Source: Asticcacaulis excentricus CB 48 (GTDB lineage Bacteria > Pseudomonadota > Alphaproteobacteria > Caulobacterales > Caulobacteraceae). From it: a DNA stretch of 64,000 nt. A program made the position numbers and the translations under genes. Location: positions 710,501 through 774,500 of the forward strand of contig NC_014817.1 in the NCBI RefSeq assembly GCF_000175215.2, in the 5' to 3' direction. The notes under the pieces are model-generated. The model was not told where the DNA came from. It searched no databases and saw only the letters and a list, made by a program, of their open reading frames with translations. Positions 7,195 to 14,428 of the stretch are shown piece by piece (positions within the stretch are counted from its first letter, which is position 1; each line of letters opens with the position of its first letter).

Positions 7195-9096
7195 ATGCTT
7201 CAGATCACCAACCTGACCTACGACGCTTATGGCCGTCGCTTCTTTGATGGCGCCAGCCTGACCCTGACGCCGGGAACCAAGGCCGGTCTGGTGGGGCTGA
7301 ATGGCGTCGGTAAATCGACCCTGTTCGGCCTGATTTTGGGCAAGTCACAGCCCGGCGGCGGCGAAATCACCACGCCCAAAGGCTGGCGCGTAGCCAGCGT
7401 CGATCAGGAAATCGCCGCTTCACCTCAGCACCTGATCGACGCGGTGCTGGCCATCGACACGCGCCGCGCCAACCTTTTGAAGGCGCTCGAAACCGCCGAT
7501 CCGATGCAGCAGGCGGAAATCCACCACGACCTCTACGCCATTGGCGCGGATCGTGCGCCGTCACGCGCCGCCGAAATCCTCAGCGGTCTGGGCTTTTCCA
7601 ATGCTGACCTGACGCGCCCCATCTCGGATTTTTCCGGTGGCTGGCGGATGCGCGCGGCGCTGGCCGGGGCGCTGCTGGCCGAGCCCGACCTGCTGCTGCT
7701 CGATGAACCGACCAACTATCTCGACCTCGAAGGGGCATTATGGCTGGAAGCCAAGCTGAAACGCTACCCCAATGCCGCCCTGATGATCTCGCACGACCGC
7801 GACCTGCTCAACGAGTCGGTCGATGCCATCGTGCATGTGGTCGGGCAAAGGCTCGACTACTACAGCGGCAATTACGATAATTTTGAGCGGATGCGCGCCG
7901 AAAAGGCCCGCCTTAATGCCGCCAATGCCGCCAAGCAGGAGGCCGAACGCGCACACCTTCAGGCCTTTGTCGATCGGTTCAGGGCCAAGGCGTCGAAGGC
8001 CTCTCAGGCGCAGTCGCGCATGAAGAAGCTGGAAAAGCTGCCGCCGATTGCCGCCAATATTCAGGACCGCGTGGCCCCCTTCCGGCTGCCCTCGCCCGAA
8101 AAGGAACTGGCCCCGCCGATCCTGCGTCTGGACGATGCCAGTGTTGGCTATGGGGATACGGTCATTCTTCGGAACATCAACATCCGGCTCGATCCCGATG
8201 ATCGGATTGGGGTTTTGGGGGTCAACGGGGCCGGTAAATCGACCTTTGCCAAGCTGCTGGCCGGGGCGCTGAGCGAGATGCACGGCACGCAGTGGCGCGA
8301 CCGCCGCATGACCGTCGCCTGGTTCCATCAGCATCAGATCGAGGCCATGGACCCGGAGGACACGCCGCTGGAAATGATGCGCCGCGCCCTTCCGGATGAC
8401 ACGGAGTCTAAACGCCGCGGACGTCTGGGCAGCTTCGGTATGACGGTTGAAAAGGTCGAGACCAAGGTCAAAGACCTATCGGGCGGTGAGCGCGCGCGCC
8501 TGCTGCTCAACATGGTGGCGATGGACGGCCCGCACCTGCTGATCCTCGATGAGCCGACAAACCACCTCGATATCGACTCGCGCCGCGCCCTGCTGGATGC
8601 GCTGAACGATTATGAGGGGGCTGTGCTGATCATCACGCACGACCGCTCACTGGTCGAACTGGTGGCGGACAAGCTGTGGCTGGTCAATGACGGGACGGTG
8701 AAGACCTATACCGGCACGATGGACGACTATGCCAAGCTGGTGGTCGAACGCGCCAAGACGGCCACCCGCGAAGAGGCACAAGCGGCAGCCAAAGACAAGC
8801 CGGCCAGCGTCAATACCAAGGAGGCGCGCAAGGCCGCCGCCGCCGCCCGAAACGCTATCGCGCCGCTGAAGAAAAAGGCCGATGACCTTGAGCGTCAGAT
8901 TGAGACTTTGGGTAACAAGATCAAGATGATCGACCTGAAACTTTCGGACCCGGACATCTATGTGAAAGCCGCTACAGAAGCGGTTAAGCTGGGCAAGGAA
9001 AAGGCCAAACTCGAAGACGATCTGGTGAAGCTGGAAGGCGACTGGATGGAGGCCGCCGAGGTCTATGAAACGGCCAAAACCGAGGCAGGGCTATAG
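7195..9096 (+). CDS. ABC-F family ATPase, YheS-like
   Basis: The 633-residue protein has two ABC ATPase domains and no membrane segment. The first Walker A is GLNGVGKST at about residues 34-42, with signature SDFSGGWRMR and Walker B LLLLDEPTNYLDL. An inter-domain linker follows, with FRAKASKASQAQSRMKKLEKL near residue 265. The second Walker A is GVNGAGKST, with LSGGERARLLL and LLILDEPTNHLDI. A charged C-terminal coiled coil covers about residues 540-630. The linker and SGGWRMR pattern match the YheS branch of ABC-F proteins, which act on the ribosome E site; the exact role of this branch is poorly defined. Confidence 0.92.
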   Translation: MLQITNLTYDAYGRRFFDGASLTLTPGTKAGLVGLNGVGKSTLFGLILGKSQPGGGEITTPKGWRVASVDQEIAASPQHLIDAVLAIDTRRANLLKALETADPMQQAEIHHDLYAIGADRAPSRAAEILSGLGFSNADLTRPISDFSGGWRMRAALAGALLAEPDLLLLDEPTNYLDLEGALWLEAKLKRYPNAALMISHDRDLLNESVDAIVHVVGQRLDYYSGNYDNFERMRAEKARLNAANAAKQEAERAHLQAFVDRFRAKASKASQAQSRMKKLEKLPPIAANIQDRVAPFRLPSPEKELAPPILRLDDASVGYGDTVILRNINIRLDPDDRIGVLGVNGAGKSTFAKLLAGALSEMHGTQWRDRRMTVAWFHQHQIEAMDPEDTPLEMMRRALPDDTESKRRGRLGSFGMTVEKVETKVKDLSGGERARLLLNMVAMDGPHLLILDEPTNHLDIDSRRALLDALNDYEGAVLIITHDRSLVELVADKLWLVNDGTVKTYTGTMDDYAKLVVERAKTATREEAQAAAKDKPASVNTKEARKAAAAARNAIAPLKKKADDLERQIETLGNKIKMIDLKLSDPDIYVKAATEAVKLGKEKAKLEDDLVKLEGDWMEAAEVYETAKTEAGL

Positions 9097-9127
9097 GCTT
9101 TGGTGACGAATTAACGTTTGCGATTTT

Positions 9128-9245
9128 CCACCTAGCCATTTTATGGGGAGGTGCCGAGTTTACGAGGCGGAGGCGTACCTTACGGACGGTAATACCCCTC
9201 CGTCAGCTTCGCTTCGCTCGCTGCCCCCCATGATATGGGGAGGAG
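9128..9245. repeat. Mirrored GGGGAGG/CCCCTCCGTC intergenic repeat
   Basis: The left end carries GGGGAGGTG, followed by a GGAGGCG segment. The right half carries CCCCTCCGTCAGCTTCGCTT and ends in a hairpin around CATGATATG with GGGGAGG. It belongs to the family at 28824, 35573 and 51850. It occupies much of the 261-bp gap between the ABC-F gene and the I78 inhibitor gene; I see no gene there. Confidence 0.65.
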
Positions 9246-9357
9246 AGAGGCGTGCAAATTGCGAGATTTGCGGCGAATAGCAGGAGCCTAGCGCCGTAGG
9301 TACGCTTGTACCTGAAAGCGGCGGCGACGAACTAGGCGCCCAAAGACCGCAATTTGC

Positions 9358-9696
9358 CTAACCGCAGGTGACAGACTTGATGATCCCCGTATCCGTATCG
9401 AAGATGATCGTCTGACGGTCGGCGCGGTAATCCATGGTCGCCGCGCAGGTCGAACACAGGACACGGCGCTTTGAGGGCTCCAGCGGCACCGGGATCTGGG
9501 TGCGCGGCTTGCCCACCAGATATTGCAGGCCCTTGGCCTCACACTTGTCTGTATCGACCGGCTTGAATTCCGGTGGTTTTTGCGGTGTCGGACGCGAGAC
9601 GGGCGGCGGCGACGGGGGCGACACCGGTGCCGGGATTGGTGTCGAACAGGCGGCCAGTAGCAGCAGAGCCGAACCGGTTGCGATCTTTTTCATCAT
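9358..9696 (-). CDS. I78 family peptidase inhibitor lipoprotein
   Basis: The 112-residue protein begins MMKKIATG and has a lipobox LAAC, so it should be lipidated after signal peptidase II cleavage. A proline-rich linker (about residues 20-45) precedes a compact domain with the I78 pattern: an N-terminal Cys, VGKP, an Arg-Arg-Val strand, TMDYRADR and a final VTCG. I78 inhibitors act on serine proteases. The start at 9696 was chosen because its ATG overlaps the holC stop (ATGA) and an AGAAGG ribosome site lies 6 nt upstream. It is the last gene of the leftward pepA-holC unit. A periplasmic protective role against proteases is inference. Confidence 0.82.
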   Translation of the reverse strand: MMKKIATGSALLLLAACSTPIPAPVSPPSPPPVSRPTPQKPPEFKPVDTDKCEAKGLQYLVGKPRTQIPVPLEPSKRRVLCSTCAATMDYRADRQTIIFDTDTGIIKSVTCG

Positions 9697-10142
9697 TGCA
9701 CCTTCTCCCAACGACCGGCGTCGTTTTGTTTCCAGTAGGCCAGATCAAGATTTCGGGCTTTCAGCGCCTTCCATTGGGCGCGCGCCCAGTTCAGATGCGT
9801 TTCGTCTTGCCCCTCGAACAGGATCAGACACCTCTGATACGGCGACAGTTCGGGCAAATTCATGGCGGAGACCGAGAACAGAACATCAGCCGCGTTGGCA
9901 TTGCCCCCGCTGTCGCCCAGCAGCACCGGTTGGCGCGCCGCCTCAGGCTCGCTCTCCAACCCATGCGGCAGGAAGGCCTCATCACGGTACGCCCACAGGT
10001 GCTGATCCAGCCCCACCAGCATATCACCCGCCTCACCCAGCACATAGGCCTTCCAGCCCTTTTGAAGGGTTTTCTCCAGCAGGTCCGGCAGGGCTGCCCT
10101 CAGCGGCGTTCGCTCAAGATGATAGAACCAGACCTGAGTCAC
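9693..10142 (-). CDS. holC: DNA polymerase III subunit chi
   Basis: The 149-residue protein matches chi of the DNA polymerase III clamp-loader accessory pair, which links the replisome to SSB. Characteristic stretches are WFYHLERTPLRAALPDLLEK, LVGLDQHLWAYRDEAFLPHG and QPVLL. It lies between pepA (36 bp upstream) and the I78 lipoprotein gene (4-bp ATGA overlap). The pepA-holC neighbourhood is common in proteobacteria, which supports the call. Confidence 0.93.
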   Translation of the reverse strand: MTQVWFYHLERTPLRAALPDLLEKTLQKGWKAYVLGEAGDMLVGLDQHLWAYRDEAFLPHGLESEPEAARQPVLLGDSGGNANAADVLFSVSAMNLPELSPYQRCLILFEGQDETHLNWARAQWKALKARNLDLAYWKQNDAGRWEKVQ

Positions 10143-10178
10143 GGTATCTTTTGCTCTCTTGTCAAAGGGGGATGTGAA

Positions 10179-11651
10179 TTATTGCTCGTAATAGGTTTCA
10201 ACCAGCGCATTCAGCGTGCGCACGCCAAAGCCTGTGCCGCCTTCTGGCACGGTGGTCAGGCGCTGCTCATTGGTCCACGCCGTCGGAGCGATATCGATAT
10301 GCGCCCACGGCACATCATTGACAAAGCGCTGAAGGAACAGGGCCGCGGTGATTGAGCCCGCCGGACGGCCGCCGATATTGCGGATGTCGGCGATTTTTGA
10401 GTCGATCTGCTTTTCGTACTGCGGCGGAAGCGGCATACGCCACGTATTTTCCGACACCGACTTCGACGCGCTCGCCAGTTTATCGGCAAGATCGTCATTG
10501 TTGGAGAAGACGCCGGCATAGTCCATGCCCAGGGAAATAATCATCGCCCCCGTCAGGGTGGCCAGATCAATCATGAACTGCGGCTTGAAGCGGTCCTGAC
10601 AATACCACAGGGCATCGGCCAGAACGAGGCGGCCTTCGGCGTCCGTATTGATGACTTCGATCGTGGTGCCCGACATGGCCTTCACCACATCGCCTGGACG
10701 CTGGGCATTTCCGTCGGGCATGTTTTCGACCAGACCGACAATACCCACCGCATTGACCTTCGCCTTGCGCCCGGCCAGCGCCACCATGGCCCCCACCACG
10801 GCCGCCGAACCGCCCATGTCCCACTTCATATCTTCCATGCCCTCGGCGGGCTTGATCGAGATACCGCCGGTGTCAAAGGTCACCCCCTTACCCACAAAGG
10901 CCACCGGCTGCTGCGCACCTCCCGCGCCGTTCCACTGCATGACGACTAGCTTCGATTCCTTACGCGAGCCCTGCCCCACACCTAGAAGCGCATTCATGCC
11001 CAGCGCCTTCATCTCGGCCTCGCCCAGCACTTCGACGATAAGGCCCAGCTTCTCATAGCCCTTGATGAGTTCGGCATAGGATTCGGGATAGAGGACGTTC
11101 GGCGGCTCGGACACGAGATTGCGAGCCAGTATGATCCCCTCAGCGACCGCCTTCAATGGTTGATACGCCGCTTCAGCAGCCGCCACATCCGGCGTAACTA
11201 GCATGATGGTCTTCAGCGCCGGAAGCTTGTCTAGCTTGGCCTGACCAAAATACTTGTCGAAGCGGTAGGACGCGAGCGTCAGGGCAAAGCGCACCGTCGC
11301 CACCTCTTGCGCGGCGAAGCCTGACAGATCGAGCGCCACCGAGGTCAGACCCGATGCTTTCAGGCCATGCCACAGGCTGCCGGCCACCGATTCGAGCGTC
11401 TGGCCTTTCAGCTCGTTCAAAGGCCCAGCCCCCAGCGCCACCAGAGCGGCGTAGGCCTGATCCGGCGCGGCCGATACCGTTTGCACCTTGCCTTTCGCGC
11501 CGGTAAACCCGGCCTTTTTCAACGCTCCGGTGAAGTGGCCGCCGGTGGCGGTCTCCAGCGCCTTCGCGGCGGCGCTCAGACTCAGGCCCTCGCCGACCAC
11601 GACGGCCAGGGCGGTATCGGCGGGAAAGGTGGCGGACAGTTCGATCTGCAT
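10179..11651 (-). CDS. pepA: Leucyl aminopeptidase (M17 family)
   Basis: The 490-residue cytosolic aminopeptidase uses two metal ions. The metal-site residues are visible: Lys255 and Asp260 (FVGKGVTFDTGG), Asp278 (WDMGGSAA), and Asp337 and Glu339 in the M17 signature NTDAEGRL (335-342), with Arg341. The N-terminal domain is of the usual macro-like type. The start at 11651 (MQIELSATF) follows a GGAG ribosome site; the longer frame to 11732 has no such support. It heads the leftward pepA-holC-I78 operon. In some bacteria PepA also binds DNA, but nothing here shows this. Confidence 0.96.
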   Translation of the reverse strand: MQIELSATFPADTALAVVVGEGLSLSAAAKALETATGGHFTGALKKAGFTGAKGKVQTVSAAPDQAYAALVALGAGPLNELKGQTLESVAGSLWHGLKASGLTSVALDLSGFAAQEVATVRFALTLASYRFDKYFGQAKLDKLPALKTIMLVTPDVAAAEAAYQPLKAVAEGIILARNLVSEPPNVLYPESYAELIKGYEKLGLIVEVLGEAEMKALGMNALLGVGQGSRKESKLVVMQWNGAGGAQQPVAFVGKGVTFDTGGISIKPAEGMEDMKWDMGGSAAVVGAMVALAGRKAKVNAVGIVGLVENMPDGNAQRPGDVVKAMSGTTIEVINTDAEGRLVLADALWYCQDRFKPQFMIDLATLTGAMIISLGMDYAGVFSNNDDLADKLASASKSVSENTWRMPLPPQYEKQIDSKIADIRNIGGRPAGSITAALFLQRFVNDVPWAHIDIAPTAWTNEQRLTTVPEGGTGFGVRTLNALVETYYEQ

Positions 11652-11700
11652 GGAAACTCCATATAATGCCAACGGCCGAGCCTGCTGAGCGCATCCGGCT

Positions 11701-11728
11701 ATTGTAGAACGAGAGAGGGGCGGGTCAC
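11701..11728 (-). promoter_or_regulatory. Possible pepA promoter
   Basis: On the minus strand, GTGACC (11728-11723) and TACAAT (11706-11701) are 16 nt apart, placing a start about 43 nt before the pepA ATG. The -35 match is only partial. Confidence 0.35.
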
Positions 11729-11988
11729 GCACATGCCCCTTGGTCTTTCAAGGCAGGGGCCCGCAATCTGCGCCCGTTTAAGCACCATTTGCCCAGCCGT
11801 GGCAAGGCGGTCACAGTTCCCTCAGGGCAAACAAACAACCGATTTTTCCACTGCACTGCGGTAGATGGCTTGCTATTGCCTGTGTATGCGGTCAAAACAG
11901 ACCGAGTAGATGGTGCGCGGCCATGATGTCGGCAAGGCCGACGTCTAAGTGCCATCTTTGTTCCTTTTAAACTTTTTCAGGCTGGCAA
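11729..11988. other. Divergent intergenic region upstream of lptF
   Basis: Together with 11652-11728 this makes a 337-bp gap between the divergent pepA and lptF genes. Short open frames are present on both strands, but none has a ribosome site or recognisable protein. A pyrimidine-rich stretch precedes the lptF start. I see no convincing promoter for lptF and no hairpin. Confidence 0.5.
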
Positions 11989-13143
11989 TTGCGTACGATC
12001 GAAGGTTACATCTCGCGCCAGATGCGCACGCCGATTCTCGGGGCGATTGCCGCCCTGACGGCTATCGCCATTCTGTCGCAATCCCTGACCCAGTTTGACG
12101 TCATTGTTGAGCGAGGCCAGAGCCTGAGCACCTTCCTGAAAATCACATTTCTCGCTCTGCCGCAGCTTTCGGGCCTGATCTTTCCGGTCGCAATCTTTGT
12201 GGGCACGCTGGTGGCGCTCAACCGGATGCACAATGACCATGAAATTGTGGCCGGCTATGCCAACGGCATGTCCTTGTGGCGCATCGCCTCACCAGTGGTG
12301 CGCTTTGGCGTCTATATCACCCTGATGGGCCTGCTGATGACGCTATTCATCCAGCCCGCCGCCTCACGCGCCATGCGGGAAGAACTGTTCAAGATTAAGA
12401 CTGACGTAATTGCCGCCGCTGTTCGCGAAGGCGATTTCTCGACAACGCCGTCGGGAATGACCATCTACGTGCAGCGGATTGATCAAAGCGGCCTGCTGCG
12501 GCAAATCTTCATCCGCACACCCGGCCCGCATGGTCTTGACCGCACCTATTTGGCGCGTGAAGGCCGCGTCATCACCCCGGTCAAAGGCGGACAGGTTCTA
12601 ATCCTGCGCGACGGATCGACACAGCAATTGTCGCCGGAAGGCGTTCTGAACCACCTCACTTTTGCCGAATACTCTTTTGATATCTCGCAGTACGTGATCT
12701 CGGAAGACTATCTGCACTTCAAGGATTCCGATCGCTTCCCGCACGAACTCTTCTTCCCGAACCGCGCCATGGAGTGGGAAAACGGTAACTGGACGAAGCT
12801 AATGGCCGAAGGCCATGCGCGCATTTCCGGCCCGCTGTATAATCTGGGCTTTTGCCTTCTGGCGATTGTGGGGGTTTTGGGCGGCGCGTTTAGCCGTCAA
12901 GGCTATGGGAGGCGTATCGCCACGGTGTCGTTTATCGCCGCGGGGTTACGCATCGTTGGCTTCGCCATTGAAGCCGGTTGTGCCAACACGCCAGTGCTCA
13001 ATATCATGCAATATGTCGTGCCAGTGGCCCTAATCTGGGTCTGTTTGTCCATCATTCATAAGAACGACCGTACCTGCGTACGCGGCAAATCGAAGCGCAC
13101 GCAAAACCTGACGGAACTGACGCCCATCGGAGGTCAGGCATGA
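11989..13143 (+). CDS. lptF: LPS export ABC transporter permease LptF
   Basis: The 384-residue inner-membrane protein is one of the two permeases of the LptB2FG complex, which extracts lipopolysaccharide from the inner membrane. It starts with TTG and reads MRTIEGYISRQMRTPILG. Transmembrane segments lie at about residues 15-35, 50-75 and 95-120, then a periplasmic beta-jellyroll domain (about 125-275), then three more membrane segments toward the C terminus. This is the YjgP/YjgQ layout. It overlaps lptG by 4 bp (ATGA), so the two are translationally coupled. Confidence 0.93.
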   Translation: MRTIEGYISRQMRTPILGAIAALTAIAILSQSLTQFDVIVERGQSLSTFLKITFLALPQLSGLIFPVAIFVGTLVALNRMHNDHEIVAGYANGMSLWRIASPVVRFGVYITLMGLLMTLFIQPAASRAMREELFKIKTDVIAAAVREGDFSTTPSGMTIYVQRIDQSGLLRQIFIRTPGPHGLDRTYLAREGRVITPVKGGQVLILRDGSTQQLSPEGVLNHLTFAEYSFDISQYVISEDYLHFKDSDRFPHELFFPNRAMEWENGNWTKLMAEGHARISGPLYNLGFCLLAIVGVLGGAFSRQGYGRRIATVSFIAAGLRIVGFAIEAGCANTPVLNIMQYVVPVALIWVCLSIIHKNDRTCVRGKSKRTQNLTELTPIGGQA

Positions 13144-14279
13144 ACCCCGTCACCGCTACCCTGAACCTGCTGGCCTATGTCAATCCGTGGCGTCGTGAGC
13201 GCCTGACGACCTACATCATCACGCGCTGCCTGATGGCCATAGGCACGGCACTGGTGGTGGTCTCCAGCATTATCTTCCTGATCGACTACGTAGAAATTTC
13301 GAAGTCGCTGGGCCAGCGCGGGGACCTGAGCAGCTTGCAGATCGTCGGTCTTTTGATGCTGAAATCGCCCAATATCATTCTGGTCCTGCTCCCCTTTGCC
13401 TTTCTATTCGGCACCCTGTCGGCTTTTGTGGGCCTGAATCGCCGTTCCGAGCTGATCGCTATGCGCGCCGCCGGGATGTCGGCCTGGCGCTTTGTCCTGC
13501 CTGCCGCCGGCATGGCGGCGATTTTGGGCGCGCTGACCGTAACCGTTCTAAGCCCGGCGGCCACGGTGCTGGCGGACCAGTATGACCGCTTTGCCGCTCA
13601 GCAGTCGCAATCGGACACCCGTGCGAAGACGGGCGAAATCTATTTGCGGCAGGGTGACGGCAAACAGCAGACTGTTATCCACGCCCGCGAACAGAGCGAA
13701 GACGGCCGCCTAATCGACGCCAGCTTCTGGACCTTCTCGCTTGATGAAGCGGAAATCCCGCGTTTCCTGACACGTATCGACGCGTCGGAAGCGGTGTTGC
13801 GACCCGGCACCTGGCAGCTCAAAAGCGCGCGGGTCAGCAAACCGGGCGAGACAACGCTTTATTACAATACCCTGTCGATCGGTTCAAACCTGAGCCCGGA
13901 GCGGGCCTTCAACCGCTTTGCTGCGCCGCAATCCACCAACTTCTGGCAATTGCCGGGCACGATAGCCCAGATCGAATCCTCAGGTTTTTCCGCGGCGGGT
14001 TACGTACTGCGCCTGAATCAATTGCTGGCCACCCCGCTGATGTTCGCGGCCATGACTGCGCTGGGGGCCGCCTTCAGCCTGCGCCTAATGCGGATTGGCG
14101 GGCTGGCGCGCCTGACCCTGTCGGGTATCGTGCTGGGCTTTATGGTGTTTTTTCTTAACCAGCTCTGTGGCTCACTGGGAAAGGCCGAGGTCATCCCTGC
14201 CTTTCTCGCCGGCTGGGCTACCCCCTTCGCCGCGTTTTTGACGGCGATGACATTGCTTGTTTATACTGAGGACGGTTAG
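13140..14279 (+). CDS. lptG: LPS export ABC transporter permease LptG
   Basis: The 379-residue second permease of LptB2FG has the same six-helix plus periplasmic-domain plan as LptF. The N-terminal helix pair lies at about residues 30-90, and a jellyroll region is at about 140-260 (GEIYLRQGDGKQQTV). C-terminal helices carry LATPLMFAAMTALGAAFSLR. It is translationally coupled to lptF by an ATGA overlap and sits 149 bp upstream of lptD. The pair supplies LPS to the bridge that ends at LptD. Confidence 0.93.
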   Translation: MNPVTATLNLLAYVNPWRRERLTTYIITRCLMAIGTALVVVSSIIFLIDYVEISKSLGQRGDLSSLQIVGLLMLKSPNIILVLLPFAFLFGTLSAFVGLNRRSELIAMRAAGMSAWRFVLPAAGMAAILGALTVTVLSPAATVLADQYDRFAAQQSQSDTRAKTGEIYLRQGDGKQQTVIHAREQSEDGRLIDASFWTFSLDEAEIPRFLTRIDASEAVLRPGTWQLKSARVSKPGETTLYYNTLSIGSNLSPERAFNRFAAPQSTNFWQLPGTIAQIESSGFSAAGYVLRLNQLLATPLMFAAMTALGAAFSLRLMRIGGLARLTLSGIVLGFMVFFLNQLCGSLGKAEVIPAFLAGWATPFAAFLTAMTLLVYTEDG

Positions 14280-14291
14280 GGCATGGAGTGC

Positions 14292-14333
14292 GACGTTTGC
14301 GTCTCACGGGCAACACGCCCGAGACCAAACGTC
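14292..14333. promoter_or_regulatory. Nested hairpin between lptG and lptD
   Basis: Three complementary blocks are nested: 14292-14298 with 14327-14333, 14301-14305 with 14321-14325, and 14308-14311 with 14317-14320. There is no T run, so it is more likely an RNA processing or regulatory structure than a terminator. Confidence 0.45.
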
Positions 14334-14428
14334 AATATTCGTCGCCGTCCCCGCCGTCTGACAACCTTTAATTAGCCAGATCAGCCGAAGCGTTTGTCCC
14401 GCGTTCCATCCCATCAGGTACACCGACA

